A stretch of 64,000 nucleotides of DNA, taken from assembly GCA_026004195.1 (NCBI GenBank), contig BPIQ01000005.1, positions 1-64,000 on the forward strand. The letters run 5' to 3'. The translations under genes and the position numbers were made by a program. The DNA comes from Candidatus Binatia bacterium. Its GTDB lineage: Bacteria; Desulfobacterota; Binatia; HRBIN30; BPIQ01. Within the stretch, counting starts at the first letter, position 1. Each line of letters opens with the position of its first letter. The notes under the pieces are model-generated. The model did not search any database. It was not told where the DNA came from and was given only the letters and a program-made list of their open reading frames with translations. This document shows, in pieces, positions 35,597 to 46,055 of the stretch.

Positions 35597-36321
35597 CCTT
35601 TCCTCCCTCCCCTCTCCGGTCGAGACGCGCCCGCACCGCGTCCGCCCCGCGGCTCGACGAGCCGCAGGATGACTTCCCGGAGATGGCGCCTCGTCCGCGC
35701 GGCGAGTCGCCGGTCGGTCACGTCGCGCCCGAAAAGCCGCTGGTAGGAAACACGCGAGAGAGCGTGGTTGTGGAGAATGCCTTCGACCGTGAGGAGCAGG
35801 AGTCGCGGATCGAGACCCGAGTCGCCGAGTCTGTGCGAGTGCCGCGTTTTCTCGACGAACCCGAGCCAGCTCCCCTCGTGGAGGGAAACCCGGCGCGGAA
35901 GCCCTTCGCCGAGCGTTTTGCGCGCATGGAGAGCCACACGCCCCCGGTTCCGCAAAAAGAAGTCGAAGAGCACGTCCACGATGCGCTCGACGAGCTCGCG
36001 CGGCCCCCGTGCCTCCCGGGCAACCCGCTCGACGATCTCCCCGACCTCGGCGTCCCACCGGCGCACGATTTCCTCGTAGAGGCGGAGTTTCGAGCCGAAG
36101 TGGTGGTGGATCGTGAACATCCGCACGCCGCTCGCCTCTGCGATCTCCCGCAGCGACGTGGCGGCGTACCCCTTCCGCGCGAAAAGCCTCTCGGCCGTCG
36201 CGAGGATCCGCTCCCGAGTCCGAGCCGCCACGGCGGCAGGACGCCGCCCCTTTTTCCGCGAACGCACGGGACCTCTCGTCTTCGCGTCGGAGCGGACGCT
36301 TAGCCCGGGTGGCCGTGGCAA
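35593..36321 (-). CDS. TetR/AcrR family regulator coupled to SDR
   Basis: A regulator of up to 242 residues. The helix-turn-helix TSLREIAEASGVRMFTIHHHFGSKLRLY lies at about residues 55-82, and the DNA-binding helix is typical of the family. The TTG at 36321 gives a long basic tail. GTG 36267 is the better start: 224 residues with AGAGG a few bases before. The gene is first in an operon with the SDR (4-base overlap), and a palindrome just upstream is a fit for its operator. The C-terminal ligand domain is not recognisable by motif. Confidence 0.83.
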   Translation of the reverse strand: MPRPPGLSVRSDAKTRGPVRSRKKGRRPAAVAARTRERILATAERLFARKGYAATSLREIAEASGVRMFTIHHHFGSKLRLYEEIVRRWDAEVGEIVERVAREARGPRELVERIVDVLFDFFLRNRGRVALHARKTLGEGLPRRVSLHEGSWLGFVEKTRHSHRLGDSGLDPRLLLLTVEGILHNHALSRVSYQRLFGRDVTDRRLAARTRRHLREVILRLVEPRGGRGAGASRPERGGRKG

Positions 36322-36331
36322 GTCAAGTTAT

Positions 36332-36349
36332 ATTGGGCGATCGATCAAT
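36332..36349 (-). promoter_or_regulatory. Operator-like palindrome for the TetR-SDR operon
   Basis: ATTGGGCGATCGATCAAT: 14 of 18 positions are symmetric (ATTG-CGATCG-CAAT with two asymmetric pairs). It lies within 11-28 bp of the TTG start and next to a TATAAC-like -10 on the minus strand, so a bound dimer would block transcription. Confidence 0.5.
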
Positions 36350-36451
36350 TTCCTTGCCCGCCTTCTCTTTCCGGGCGACGACACGTTCCGGGGCGGGCGC
36401 CGCACGCGGAACCGTCGTGGGGGCGTCGCCCCGGGCCCCTACGGTCTCCGG

Positions 36452-37030
36452 CTAGCCTTTTTTGCCCGTGCTCTCGCGTCCCACGTACTTCCGCTCGTTC
36501 GGGTCGACCCGGATCTTTTCCCCGGATTCGATGAAAAGCGGCACCATGATCTCGAGGCCCGTCTCGAGCTTCGCGGGCTTCCAGGTGGAATCCGCCGTGC
36601 CACGCTGCGCCGGGCCGGTCTCGACCACCTCGAGGACGACGTGGGCGGGGAGAACGACGTCGAGGATCCGGCCTTCGAGAAAAAGCGCGGCGTATTCCTC
36701 GTTCTCCTTGAGGAACCACCGCCGATCGCCCAGCTGCTCCTCGGTAAGTTCGTACGGCTCGAACGTCTCCGCATCGAGGAACACGTAAGTCGTGTCCTGC
36801 TTGTAGCTGTACTGGACCCTTCGCTGCTCGAGTTCGGCCACCTCGACCTGTTCGTTGTCCGCGAAGGTGCGCTCGAGAATCCGACCGGTCCGGAGGTGAC
36901 GCAGCCTCGCGTGCACCTTCTGTTTGAACTTCGCCGTTCCCGACGAGTAGAAGTCCTCGAGGAGGTGGGGTGCACCGTCGAGGACGAGCGCCATGCCTCG
37001 CCGGAAGTCCGAGGGGAGTACCGTTGCCAT
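36452..37030 (-). CDS. efp: Translation elongation factor P
   Basis: A 192-residue EF-P with the three OB-like domains. Domain I is MATVLPSDFRRGMALVLDG with the modification loop GTAKFKQKVHARLRHLRTG, the middle domain includes YVFLDAETFEPYEL, and the C-terminal domain has TGLEIMVPLFIESGEKIRVDPNERKYVGR. The loop tip Lys in TAKF lies where Lys34 of E. coli sits, though the loop reads SGTAKF and not PGKGQA. EF-P rescues ribosomes at polyproline, which suits a genome with many Pro/Thr-rich linkers. ATG 37030 follows AAGGAGGTCG; an in-frame start at 37063 is unlikely. Confidence 0.92.
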   Translation of the reverse strand: MATVLPSDFRRGMALVLDGAPHLLEDFYSSGTAKFKQKVHARLRHLRTGRILERTFADNEQVEVAELEQRRVQYSYKQDTTYVFLDAETFEPYELTEEQLGDRRWFLKENEEYAALFLEGRILDVVLPAHVVLEVVETGPAQRGTADSTWKPAKLETGLEIMVPLFIESGEKIRVDPNERKYVGRESTGKKG

Positions 37031-37649
<619 letters not shown>

Positions 37650-37689
37650 ATCACGAGACCACCGACGGAGTCTACGAGGAGGGTACGAC

Positions 37690-39534
37690 ATGAACCCGAG
37701 GCGGACTCGAAAAGCGGCTCCGGTAATCGCGTTCCTGGCATTCTGCCTCCGGCCTTTGCTGGCGTGGGCACAAGAACCGTCGTACGACACCGGGGACACG
37801 GCCTGGATGCTCACGAGTACGGCGCTCGTCCTCATGATGACGATCCCCGGTCTCGCCCTTTTCTACGGAGGTCTCGTCCGTCCCAAGAACGTCCTCTCCA
37901 CGCTGATGCACAGCTTTTTCTGCGCCGCACTCGTCAGCGTGACGTGGGTCCTCTATGGCTACTCCCTCGCCTTCGGTCCTACCCTCGACGGCTTCGTAGG
38001 CCGGCTCGACCACGCCTATTTCCGGGGCATGGTCGGCAACCCGAGCGAACTCGCACCCACGATCCCCCACGTCCTTTTCGCCGCGTTCCAGGGCACCTTC
38101 GCGATCATCACCCCCGCTCTGATCTCGGGAGCGTTCGCCGAGCGCATGCGGTTTCCCGCCTTTGTTCTCTATATGTTGCTCTGGTCCACGTGCATTTACT
38201 CGCCGCTCGCGCACTGGGTCTGGGGCGGGGGCTGGATCGGCACCGAGCTCGGGGCGCTGGACTTCGCCGGCGGGACCGTGGTGCACATCTCGAGCGGCGT
38301 CTCCGCCCTGGTGACGGCACTCTACCTGGGGCGACGTCTCGGCTACGCGCCGGGAGAAGCACTCCCTCCGCACAACCTGCCCCTCACGGTCGTCGGAGCC
38401 TCTCTGCTCTGGGTGGGGTGGTTCGGCTTCAACGCCGGTAGCGCACTCGGCTCGGGCGAGCTCGCGTCCGTGGCGTTCGTCAACACGAACACGGCGGCAG
38501 CAGCGGCCGCCTTGGCGTGGCTTCTGGCCGAGTGGCTTCGGGCGGGCAAACCGACGATCCTCGGCGCCGCGTCGGGAGCCGTTGCGGGTCTCGTGTGCAT
38601 CACGCCGGCTGCGGGCTTCGTGACTCCGGCAGCCTCGATCGTCTTCGGGCTCGCGGCCGGGATCGTCTGCTACATGGCCGTGATGGCCAAGACGCGACTC
38701 GGGTACGACGACGCGCTGGACGTCGTGGGGGTCCACATGGTCGGAGGAACCCTCGGTGCTCTGCTTACCGGGGTCTTCGCCACTTCCAGCGTGAACCCGG
38801 CCATTTCGGACCTGACGGGGGGGCTTCCGGGCGGCCTTTTTTCGGGGTATCCGGAACTCGTCGTCAAACAGCTCCTCGCGGTCCTGGCCACGTACGCTTT
38901 CTGCGGGTTCGGCACGCTCGTGATCCTGGTCGTCGTCAACGCCGTCACGGCCCTGCGGCCAGCGGCCGAAGACGAGCTTCTAGGTCTCGACCTATCCCAG
39001 CACAGCGAGCAAGCCTATCCTCACTTCCAGATCGCCCACGGTCTCGGTCCCGGGGAACGGCGGAGCCTGGAGAGAGAACTCGAGGAGGCCGAGCGGCGCA
39101 GGCAGCGGATTCTCGAGCTCATGCACTCGGCGGAGACCGGTGCGGGGAGAAGCTCTCTGCGGTCGACCGAGGAACGAAAACACGCCGAAGTGCAACGAGA
39201 GGTCGCCGCAGCCGGCTCGCGTGTCCCCCCGACCACCACCTCCCGCGTGCCCCCGCCCCCGAGGCCCGCGGCGGCACCCCCCCGCGGTGCGGGCGGAAGC
39301 CGTCTCGTCGTGGAAAACGTCGACAAGAAGTGGCTCAAGGCCGTCTGGGAGGACCTCTGCCAGCAGTACCCCCTCAACGTGCCGCCCGACTTCAAGGAGA
39401 TCTACGAACAGGTCGTCTCCTTCCGCGACAACGTGTTCACCTTCCGCGGGGGTGACGCCCAGCGTTACCGGGACAAGGTCGCGAACCTCCTCTACCTCTA
39501 CGGCGTGGAAAATCCCTCGATTCGCGTCGAATAG
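37690..39534 (+). CDS. amtB: Ammonium transporter with unusual C-terminal domain
   Basis: A 614-residue Amt. A signal-like first helix ends AWAQ. Eleven helices then contain the transporter blocks GLALFYGGLVRPKNVLS, HWVWGGGW, twin pore His (HISSGVS and GVHMVGGTLGALLTG) and FGFNAGSA. The core ends near residue 440. Beyond it is a charged linker (about 440-540), which first has helix ERRSLERELEEAERRRQ, then Pro/Arg stretch, then a 74-residue domain from VENVDKKWLKAVWEDL to ENPSIRVE. That domain is not part of normal AmtB. It may bind the adjacent flotillin or serve as a signal module. GlnK and flotillin flank it. Confidence 0.88.
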   Translation: MNPRRTRKAAPVIAFLAFCLRPLLAWAQEPSYDTGDTAWMLTSTALVLMMTIPGLALFYGGLVRPKNVLSTLMHSFFCAALVSVTWVLYGYSLAFGPTLDGFVGRLDHAYFRGMVGNPSELAPTIPHVLFAAFQGTFAIITPALISGAFAERMRFPAFVLYMLLWSTCIYSPLAHWVWGGGWIGTELGALDFAGGTVVHISSGVSALVTALYLGRRLGYAPGEALPPHNLPLTVVGASLLWVGWFGFNAGSALGSGELASVAFVNTNTAAAAAALAWLLAEWLRAGKPTILGAASGAVAGLVCITPAAGFVTPAASIVFGLAAGIVCYMAVMAKTRLGYDDALDVVGVHMVGGTLGALLTGVFATSSVNPAISDLTGGLPGGLFSGYPELVVKQLLAVLATYAFCGFGTLVILVVVNAVTALRPAAEDELLGLDLSQHSEQAYPHFQIAHGLGPGERRSLERELEEAERRRQRILELMHSAETGAGRSSLRSTEERKHAEVQREVAAAGSRVPPTTTSRVPPPPRPAAAPPRGAGGSRLVVENVDKKWLKAVWEDLCQQYPLNVPPDFKEIYEQVVSFRDNVFTFRGGDAQRYRDKVANLLYLYGVENPSIRVE

Positions 39535-39543
39535 GAGGCGTCC

Positions 39544-41148
39544 ATGGCGCTCGTGTGGACCCTGGTCGTTCTCGTTCTCGTCGCCGCCCTGGTCGGGGTG
39601 GCGGTCTTCGTCCGCCTCTACGTGAAGGCTCCGCCGAATGCGGCCTTCATCCGAACCGGGCTCGGCGGGAAAAAGGTGGTGGTCGACGGCGGGGCGATCG
39701 TCCTTCCGGTCGTCCACAGCATCCAGTGGATCTCGCTCGAGACGTTCAAGCTCGAGGTCGTCAAAGCCAACAAGGAAGCGTTCATCACGAAGGACCGCTA
39801 CCGCGTGGACATCGGCGCGGAGTTCTACATCAAGATCAACCCCGACGCGAAAAGCATCGAAGCGGCTTCGCGGACGCTCGGAGAAAAGTCTTTCAGCGCC
39901 GACGGTATCCGGGCACTCGTGGAAGAGAAGCTCGTGGCCGCGCTGCGTTCGGTCGCGGCGGCCACCGAGCTGGTCGAGCTCCACGAGAACCGCCGGAAGT
40001 TCGCACTCGCCGTCAAGGAGGTGCTCCTCGAACCTCTGGCCTACAACGGCCTCACCCTCGAGGACGTCTCGGTCTTCCACCTCGACCAGACGAGCAAGGA
40101 GTACCTCGATCCCTCGAACATCTTCGACGCCGAGGGACTCAAGCAGATCACGCTCCAGACCTCCGAGCGGCAACGGGAGCGGAACGAGATCGAACGCAAC
40201 ACGGAAGTCGCGATCCGACGCAAGGACGTGGAAGCGGTCAAGCTCAAGCTCGCCCTCGACCAGGACCGGGAGTTCGCCGAAGCCGACCAGAAGCGCCAGA
40301 TCGAGACGTACCGCATCCAGCAGGAAGCCGAAACCGAGCTCTTCCGCTTCCAGTCCGAGCAACGGACGCGGGAGGCCGAGATCGCCAAGGAACGGGCGGT
40401 GGAGGAGGCCCAGATCGAGCGGGAGAGGGCGGTCCGGGAGGCGGAAGTCAAACGCGAAGCCTACCTGATCCGAGTCGCCGAGGAGCGCGAGCGGGCGGAA
40501 ATCGAGAAGGAACGCGCCATCGAGGAAGCCAAGCGGGCGCGGGACATCGCCGTGCTCCTGAAGGAAATCGAACGGCTTCGCGAGGAGAAAAACCGCCTCG
40601 AGAGCGAAGCGGCCCGGGAGCAGGCAGCGCAGGCCGTGCTCACGGTCGTGCAGAAGGCCGAAGCGGAACGGGCGCGGGAGATCGCTCTCATCGACGCGCT
40701 GCGCGAACTGGAAGTGGCCGAGAGGCGCGCCAAAGCCCGCGAACGGCTCGCCGCGGCCCGCAGAGCCGAGGGGGAAGCCGAGGCTTACGCCGTCTCGAAG
40801 CTGCGCGAGGCGGAAAACATCCTGGGAGAGAAATTCATCGTACGCGACATCGCGCAGGCGCTCATCGAAAGAGCCCCGGAAATCGCCTCGGAACTCATGG
40901 CCCCGGCGAAACAGATCGAGAGCATCCGGGTTCTCAGCGTGAGCGGTCTCGGCGCGGATGGCGCGGCGGACACGAGCGGGGTCGGCGGTGTTCTCGCCGC
41001 CTTCTTGCGCTCCGGTGCGGCGCTTCCCCTTCTCAAGGAAATTCTCGATTTCGCCGGCATCGACCGGGAAAAGGCCCTCCAGAAGATCACGGAAAAAGTC
41101 CCGATTCTCCGGGAGGTGAGCCGGGAAAGCTCGACGGCGCAAAAATAA
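39544..41148 (+). CDS. Flotillin/SPFH domain membrane protein
   Basis: A 534-residue flotillin-like protein, starting 9 bp after amtB with GGAGGCGTCC before ATG. One membrane helix at residues 2-25, an SPFH/band-7 domain (about 28-205, KVVVDGGAIVLPVVHSIQWISLE ... FITKDRYRVDIGAEF), then about 230 residues of Glu/Arg/Ala coiled coil (EIAKERAVEEAQIER...), and a C-terminal oligomerisation part (about 440-534). It resembles YqiK and flotillins, which organise membrane microdomains. The gene order with glnK-amtB implies it shapes or anchors the ammonium transporter. The tight spacing makes co-translation likely. Confidence 0.87.
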   Translation: MALVWTLVVLVLVAALVGVAVFVRLYVKAPPNAAFIRTGLGGKKVVVDGGAIVLPVVHSIQWISLETFKLEVVKANKEAFITKDRYRVDIGAEFYIKINPDAKSIEAASRTLGEKSFSADGIRALVEEKLVAALRSVAAATELVELHENRRKFALAVKEVLLEPLAYNGLTLEDVSVFHLDQTSKEYLDPSNIFDAEGLKQITLQTSERQRERNEIERNTEVAIRRKDVEAVKLKLALDQDREFAEADQKRQIETYRIQQEAETELFRFQSEQRTREAEIAKERAVEEAQIERERAVREAEVKREAYLIRVAEERERAEIEKERAIEEAKRARDIAVLLKEIERLREEKNRLESEAAREQAAQAVLTVVQKAEAERAREIALIDALRELEVAERRAKARERLAAARRAEGEAEAYAVSKLREAENILGEKFIVRDIAQALIERAPEIASELMAPAKQIESIRVLSVSGLGADGAADTSGVGGVLAAFLRSGAALPLLKEILDFAGIDREKALQKITEKVPILREVSRESSTAQK

Positions 41149-41211
41149 AATTCGCTTGACATCGCGCTCTCGGGGGGCCGATGCTTTTGGTCGGATCCCC
41201 GGGGGGAACGC

Positions 41212-43540
41212 GTGAGGGCAAAAGGGATCGTGGGCCGCGCCTTGCGGGCGAGTGCGGTGGCCGTCTTCCTGGTCGCGGTTCTCGCCGCGGACGGGCAGGC
41301 CGACCTTCAGGTCGCGGTCGTCAACACCGACCTGGGCGGGCCGTCGAGCCGGCAGACGACGACGCTGCTCCAGACCCTCGGAATCTCTTTCACGACGATC
41401 GCCCCCTCCGATCTCGCCACGACGGACCTTTCGGGCTTCGACGTCCTGCTCGTGGGTTCGCTCGGAACGGACGCGAGCGTGGACGCGCTTCTTGCCAACA
41501 AGGCGAAAATCGAAGCTTTCGTGGCGCTCCCGCGGGGTCTTGTCGTCTTTCGCGAAACGAGCGCGGCCAACGCCTGGGCGTGGGTTCCTCTCGCCTCCTC
41601 GCTCGGACACACGGGAAGCCAGGACCTCGCAGGCAATTCGGTGCAGATCCTCGACCCGTCCCACCCCGTCATGGCCGGGCTCACCGACACGGGATTGAGC
41701 GGCTGGCAGCACTCCGTGCACTCGGCGTTCGACCCTGCTCCGTCGACGGGGCTCTCGCTCCTCGCCCGAGGCACCGACCCGCAAGTGGCGAACCGGCCGG
41801 TCCTCGTCGCCGGAAGCTTCAACGGGGGGCGCCTGGTCTACATGGGACTCGATCCCGACCGGCACTTCTCGCTCGAGCCCGAAGCCCTCACGCTCACGGA
41901 GAACGCTCTCGTCTGGGCCGGGGCCGTCTCGACGCGGCCTACGCACACTCCGACGCACACGGCGACCGAAACACCCACACCCACGGTGACCCCCACTCCC
42001 ACCATCACCGGAACCCCGACCGAGACGGGGACACCCACGGAGACACCGACACCGACCAACACGCCCACCGTCACGGACACACCCACGGAGACTCCGCACA
42101 TCCACCGCGACGGCGACTCCCACGGAGACCCCGACGTTCACACCCACCGCGAGCTTCACTTCGACGCCGACGGTCACCGAGACGCCCACGGTCACACCGA
42201 CTTTTACCGTGACCGACACCCCGACGATCACCGCGACACCGACCGTGACACCGACCTCGACAACGACTCACACTCCCACCGAGACGCCGACCGTGACACA
42301 AACGCCCACGATCACGGACACGCCGACCGTCACACCGACCCCGACCGAGACGGGAACGCCGACTGCCACGGGGACCTTCACGCCCACCGCGACCGAGACG
42401 GCCACCCCCACGTCGACACCTTCCTTCACGCCGACTCACTCCCCCACCGAGACGCCGACCGTGACGCAAACACCCACGATCACGGACACGCCGACCGTCA
42501 CACCGACCCCGACGATCACCGACACACCGACCGTGACGGCAACCCCGACGATCACGGGAACACCTACCGAAACCGGTACCCCCACGCAGACGCCCACGAT
42601 CACGGGCACCCCGACGGTCACCCCGACGCCGTGCATCCCCGAAGACCCGAGTTGCTGGATCCTGGGAGCGGGCGGTCGATTCGCGGTCCTGGCGTTCGCT
42701 GCGGACGCGAGTGCGTCGCCCACGCCGCTCAGGCTCCGCCAGCCCGTTCCGTACCGGGCTTTGCGGCTCACGACGACCGGACACGTCTGCGCCGGCTCCG
42801 TTTTCGCGGGCCGGGAGGCCACGATCGGAGGGGACCTGACCGGATACGCGAGCACCGGAACCGCGGTCCGGCTCCTGCGTGGCGTCACGGTCCAGGGTGG
42901 ACTTTTCGGAGGCGGTGGCAACCTCCGGGGTGTCGACTGTGTCGACAACGTTCCCGTCCCGCAGCAGCCGGGGATAGTCGTCCAAGGCCCCTGCGACGAC
43001 ACGGGGTTCAACGACGGAGTCGAATTCTGTGAACTCGCCGCGGGGCACGTGACCGCCGCAGAACCGCTGCTCGCCTCGCTTCCGGTAACTCCGGGATTCG
43101 ATCTGGGCGAGGTGCGAGTGAAAAAGAACACGACGGTCACGATCCCGTCCACCGGCGCTTTGCCCGAAGGACGGACGGTCGTCCACATGACTTCCCTCCT
43201 CGTCGGGCCGAACGCGACTCTGGTGCTCAAGGGCACGTCGCCCTTCTCGGAAGTCGTCGTTCTCGTCGACGAACCTTTCGTCGTAAAGCGATCGGGCAGG
43301 ATCGTCACGGACGAAAACAGTGGCTTCGGCGCGGACAGGGTTCTCTTCGTCGTCACCGGGGAAAGCAACCGCGCTTCCCGCCTCGGCCGGTCGACGCGCT
43401 TCGAGGGGACGATACTCTCGCTGCGCAGCCCGATCGTCGCACGCCGGGGTTCCCAGGTCGAAGGAGCACTCATTTCCGGGGTGCGCGTGAAGACCGGACT
43501 CTCCGTGCAGATCACGCACGTCCCCTTCGTCGGCCAGTAG
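41212..43540 (+). CDS. Exported protein with long Pro/Thr repeat linker, one frameshift
   Basis: A GTG 41212 start gives a signal peptide and an about 210-residue domain with [14 protein letters not shown] and [18 protein letters not shown] (ThuA/GATase-like). Then comes a PTxTPTxT repeat linker of more than 200 residues. At 42097 one C seems extra: dropping it changes HIHRDGD to [16 protein letters not shown] and the repeats continue in frame to [11 protein letters not shown]-terminal beta-rich domain (about 300 residues, with [30 protein letters not shown]) follows. Because repeats read through in all frames, the break is hidden. The whole protein would be about 775 residues. No function is recognised. 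Confidence 0.72.
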
Positions 43541-43551
43541 CACCGGGGCGG

Positions 43552-43580
43552 TCGACATCGCCGCGAACCTCGTCTAGCCT
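43552..43580 (+). promoter_or_regulatory. Candidate promoter for the MscS-like gene
   Basis: TCGACA at 43552 and TAGCCT at 43575 with a 17-base spacer, 20 bp before the ATG at 43601. Confidence 0.4.
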
Positions 43581-43600
43581 GAGCTGGCCACCGAGCAGCG

Positions 43601-44146
43601 ATGGAAGCGATCCTCGCCTGGCTACGGGAACACGCCTCGGCTCTTTTTCTCGCCTCCGCCCTCCTGGCTCTCCGGCGAATCCTCCCACCCGAGGTCCTCC
43701 GGAGGCGGCTCCACGACTGGCTCGGAACGCTGGGCTTCGCGCGGGCGGGGTCGACGCTCGTGGCGACCGTCTACGGTTGGGGGACCCTCGCGGCCTTGCT
43801 GCTCCTTTTCACCCACCTGGCCGGCCTCGAAGGGGCAGCGAAGACGATCCTCGGCACGATGGGGTTCGCGACACTCGTGGCCGCTTTCGCCGGCCAGCAC
43901 GTCATCCAGAACGTGCTCGCCGGCCTTCTCCTCGTCCTCGACGGCAAGCTACAGCCGGGGGACCGGATCGAAATCGGCGGGCAAACAGGCGAGGTTCTCG
44001 ACCTCGAGCTCCGCTGCACGCTCGTTCGTCAAGAAGACGGGAGCGTCCTGCTCGTGCCGAACCAGATGCTGCTCACGACGCTCGTCAAGCACCGTTCGTT
44101 GACCCCCGAGCGCCTCGGGCAGCGGACCCCACCCACGTCCGCCTAG
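43601..44146 (+). CDS. MscS family small mechanosensitive channel
   Basis: A 181-residue MscS-type channel. Three hydrophobic helices include the pore helix GFATLVAAFAGQHVIQNVLAGLLLVLDGKLQPGDRIEIG, whose Ala/Gly spacing and AGQHVIQN sequence match MscS TM3, and then a short beta domain (VLDLELRCTLVRQEDGSVLLVPNQML). It lacks the long C-terminal vestibule of E. coli MscS. It ends with an overlap of 4 bp with the DUF6800 gene on the other strand. Together with the protein at 10966 it is one of two MscS-like proteins in the window. Confidence 0.85.
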   Translation: MEAILAWLREHASALFLASALLALRRILPPEVLRRRLHDWLGTLGFARAGSTLVATVYGWGTLAALLLLFTHLAGLEGAAKTILGTMGFATLVAAFAGQHVIQNVLAGLLLVLDGKLQPGDRIEIGGQTGEVLDLELRCTLVRQEDGSVLLVPNQMLLTTLVKHRSLTPERLGQRTPPTSA

Positions 44147-44346
44147 GCGTTCGCGCGCTCCGTCTCTCCGCCCGCTTGCAGGTACCGCTCGGGGTGAATG
44201 GACAGCGTGATCCTCTTTACTTTCTCGAGGATCTTGGCCCGCTCGGCGTCGGTCTTGGCGGCGGCGAATCGCTTTCGAAGCTTGGCGAGCTTTTCGCGAC
44301 GCTTTCGCCGCCGGTGGATCTCCGTCTTGCGGTGGTGCCGTCCCAT
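44143..44346 (-). CDS. DUF6800 family small basic protein
   Basis: A 67-residue protein, MGRHHRKTEIHRRRKRREKL... rich in Lys/Arg/His, with a helix AAKTDAERAKILEKVKRITL. It matches a small conserved family seen in environmental bacteria (DUF6800); its role is unknown, and a nucleic acid or ribosome association is only suggested by charge. It converges on the MscS-like gene. Confidence 0.75.
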   Translation of the reverse strand: MGRHHRKTEIHRRRKRREKLAKLRKRFAAAKTDAERAKILEKVKRITLSIHPERYLQAGGETERANA

Positions 44347-44443
44347 CGGGGGCCGATTTTGTAGCAGGACGGTCTCCTTCGTTCAACGCACCGCGCCAGG
44401 GCTCTCTTGACAGGCGTGCCGGAACGACGGCAGGGAAGGATCG

Positions 44444-45256
44444 ATGACAGCCCTCCTCAACGTCGTACGGATCGCCCTGGCCGGCCTCTGGACCGCTCTG
44501 CTCGGCCTCCCCCTCCTGGCGACGATCTACTCGACCTACGCCTACGGCCTCGTCCGGTCGCTCTTCGGGAGAAAAGACATCCTGGACAGGATCCTCGAGT
44601 GGAACGCCCGCCTCGCCGGCACCGTGGCGCAGAAACTCTGGTCCGGCGTCCTTCTTGCGCTCGGCGGCATCCGGGTTCGTGTCCGCGAGCTCAAGCCCGT
44701 CGACTGGACCGTCTCGCACGTCGTCTGTGCCAACCACGCGAGTCTTTTCGACGTCCTCGCTCTCGTCCGAGTCATCCCACCGCCCTTCCGCTTCGTGGCG
44801 AAACGCGAGCTTTTGCGCTGGCCCATCATCGGGTGGGCTCTGCGTCCGGCCGGACAGATCGTGATCGACCGCGCCAACCGAGCCAAGGCACTCGGCCGGC
44901 TGGCACGCGAGGCCGTGAGAAAGATACCGGGGCAGGTCGTTTTCTTCGTGGAGGGAACGAGGAGCAAAACCGGCCGGCTGCAGCCCTTCAAGAAAGGAGC
45001 TTTCCACTTTTCGGTCGACACCCGCCTTCCGATTCTTCCCGCCGCGATCGCGGGGAGTTACGCGGTACTGGCCAAGCTACCGTGGTGGAGAATGCAACCG
45101 GGCCGCGAAATCGAGGTGACGTTCTGCCCCCCCATCGATCCGCCGCCGGCACGGGACGAGGAAGAAGACCGGCGGGCCGTCGAGTCGCTCCTCCGCCGAA
45201 CCTACGAGCAGATTCGCGACATCCTCGAGCCGGCCACGCAGCCCGCGGTCAGCTGA
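44444..45256 (+). CDS. 1-acyl-sn-glycerol-3-phosphate acyltransferase (PlsC family)
   Basis: A 270-residue membrane acyltransferase. A hydrophobic N-terminal helix precedes NHASLFD (the HX4D catalytic motif), then FVAKRELLRWPIIGWALRPAGQIVIDR, FVEGTRSKTGRLQPFKKGA (FPEGTRS-like motif) and PILPAAIAGSYAVL. It esterifies lysophosphatidic acid at sn-2 in phospholipid synthesis. Its stop overlaps the end of the SDR on the other strand by 8 bp. It starts with ATG 44444 after AGGGAAGG. Confidence 0.88.
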   Translation: MTALLNVVRIALAGLWTALLGLPLLATIYSTYAYGLVRSLFGRKDILDRILEWNARLAGTVAQKLWSGVLLALGGIRVRVRELKPVDWTVSHVVCANHASLFDVLALVRVIPPPFRFVAKRELLRWPIIGWALRPAGQIVIDRANRAKALGRLAREAVRKIPGQVVFFVEGTRSKTGRLQPFKKGAFHFSVDTRLPILPAAIAGSYAVLAKLPWWRMQPGREIEVTFCPPIDPPPARDEEEDRRAVESLLRRTYEQIRDILEPATQPAVS

Positions 45257-46055
45257 AGTCCGAGCCTCCGTCGACGTTCACGTTCGCGCCGGTCGTGTAG
45301 CTGTTCCGGCGGGAAGCCAGAAAAGCGATGACGGGACCGATCTCGCTCGGGAGGCCCGCGCGGTAGAGGTCGCAGGGCTCTCCGTAGTCCTCGTCGATGA
45401 CGCGCATGGCATCGACCGGATCGTTCGGGTCGATGCCGCGAGAGTCGGCCATCGATTCCAGGTAACGGCGGAGACTTTCCGAAAGGAACGTGCCGGGCGA
45501 GACGGTGTTCACGAGGATGCCGTCCTTGGCGAGCCCCCGGGCCAAGTTTTTGCTCACGCTGGTCATCGCCGATTTGGCGGCCGTGTAAGCGATCAGGTTG
45601 GGGGCCTGCCTCTTGGTCGAGTGCGCGGATACGTTCACGATCCTCGCCCACTCGGCGCGACGCAGGAGCGGGAGAGCGGCTCGCACGCAGCGGACAGCCG
45701 AGAGAACCCCCTGGTCGAAGGCTCGGTACCAGTCCTCGTCCGTGAGCTCCTCGATCCCGCCCTGTTCCGAGGGCCCCACCGCGTTGACCAGGATGTTGAG
45801 GCTTCCCCACCGCCGCCCGATCTCCTCGAACGCGCGCTCGACCTCTTCGGTGCGGCAAACGTCCACGACCACGCCCACCGCGTCGGGGCTCCCCAGGCGT
45901 CGCAGAGCTTCGACCGTTTCGTCGAGCCGAGCGCGCGTGCGGCCGAAGACGGCCACTCGGGCTCCATCTTCGGCGAAGCACTCGGCAGCGGCGCGTCCCA
46001 TACCGCTGCTGCCTCCCGTCACGACTGCGGTCGCGTTTCTCAGACCAAGGTCCAT
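45249..46055 (-). CDS. Short-chain dehydrogenase/reductase
   Basis: A 268-residue SDR with TGGSSGMG, GRTRARL after the second strand (NADP-type), NAVG where NNAG is usual, VSAHSTKR for Ser and YTAAK for Tyr and Lys. The C-terminus TTGANVNVDGGSDFS is of the FabG type (VTGxxxxVDGG). The unusual acidic stretch GIDPNDPVDAMRVIDEDYGEPC before the end is part of the substrate lid. Substrate unknown. ATG 46055 follows AAGGAGGGGGAG. Confidence 0.86.
   Translation of the reverse strand: MDLGLRNATAVVTGGSSGMGRAAAECFAEDGARVAVFGRTRARLDETVEALRRLGSPDAVGVVVDVCRTEEVERAFEEIGRRWGSLNILVNAVGPSEQGGIEELTDEDWYRAFDQGVLSAVRCVRAALPLLRRAEWARIVNVSAHSTKRQAPNLIAYTAAKSAMTSVSKNLARGLAKDGILVNTVSPGTFLSESLRRYLESMADSRGIDPNDPVDAMRVIDEDYGEPCDLYRAGLPSEIGPVIAFLASRRNSYTTGANVNVDGGSDFS

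Noticed and set aside
32600-35746. A 1,048-codon open frame on the plus strand.
   Set aside because: Antisense to the FG-GAP lipoprotein and the SDR, both with full motif sets.
39555-41159. A frame exactly as long as the flotillin, in another phase of the same strand.
   Set aside because: It is a shadow of Glu/Arg/Ala codon usage in the coiled coil; it lacks hydrophobic or domain structure, while the other frame has SPFH and a ribosome site.
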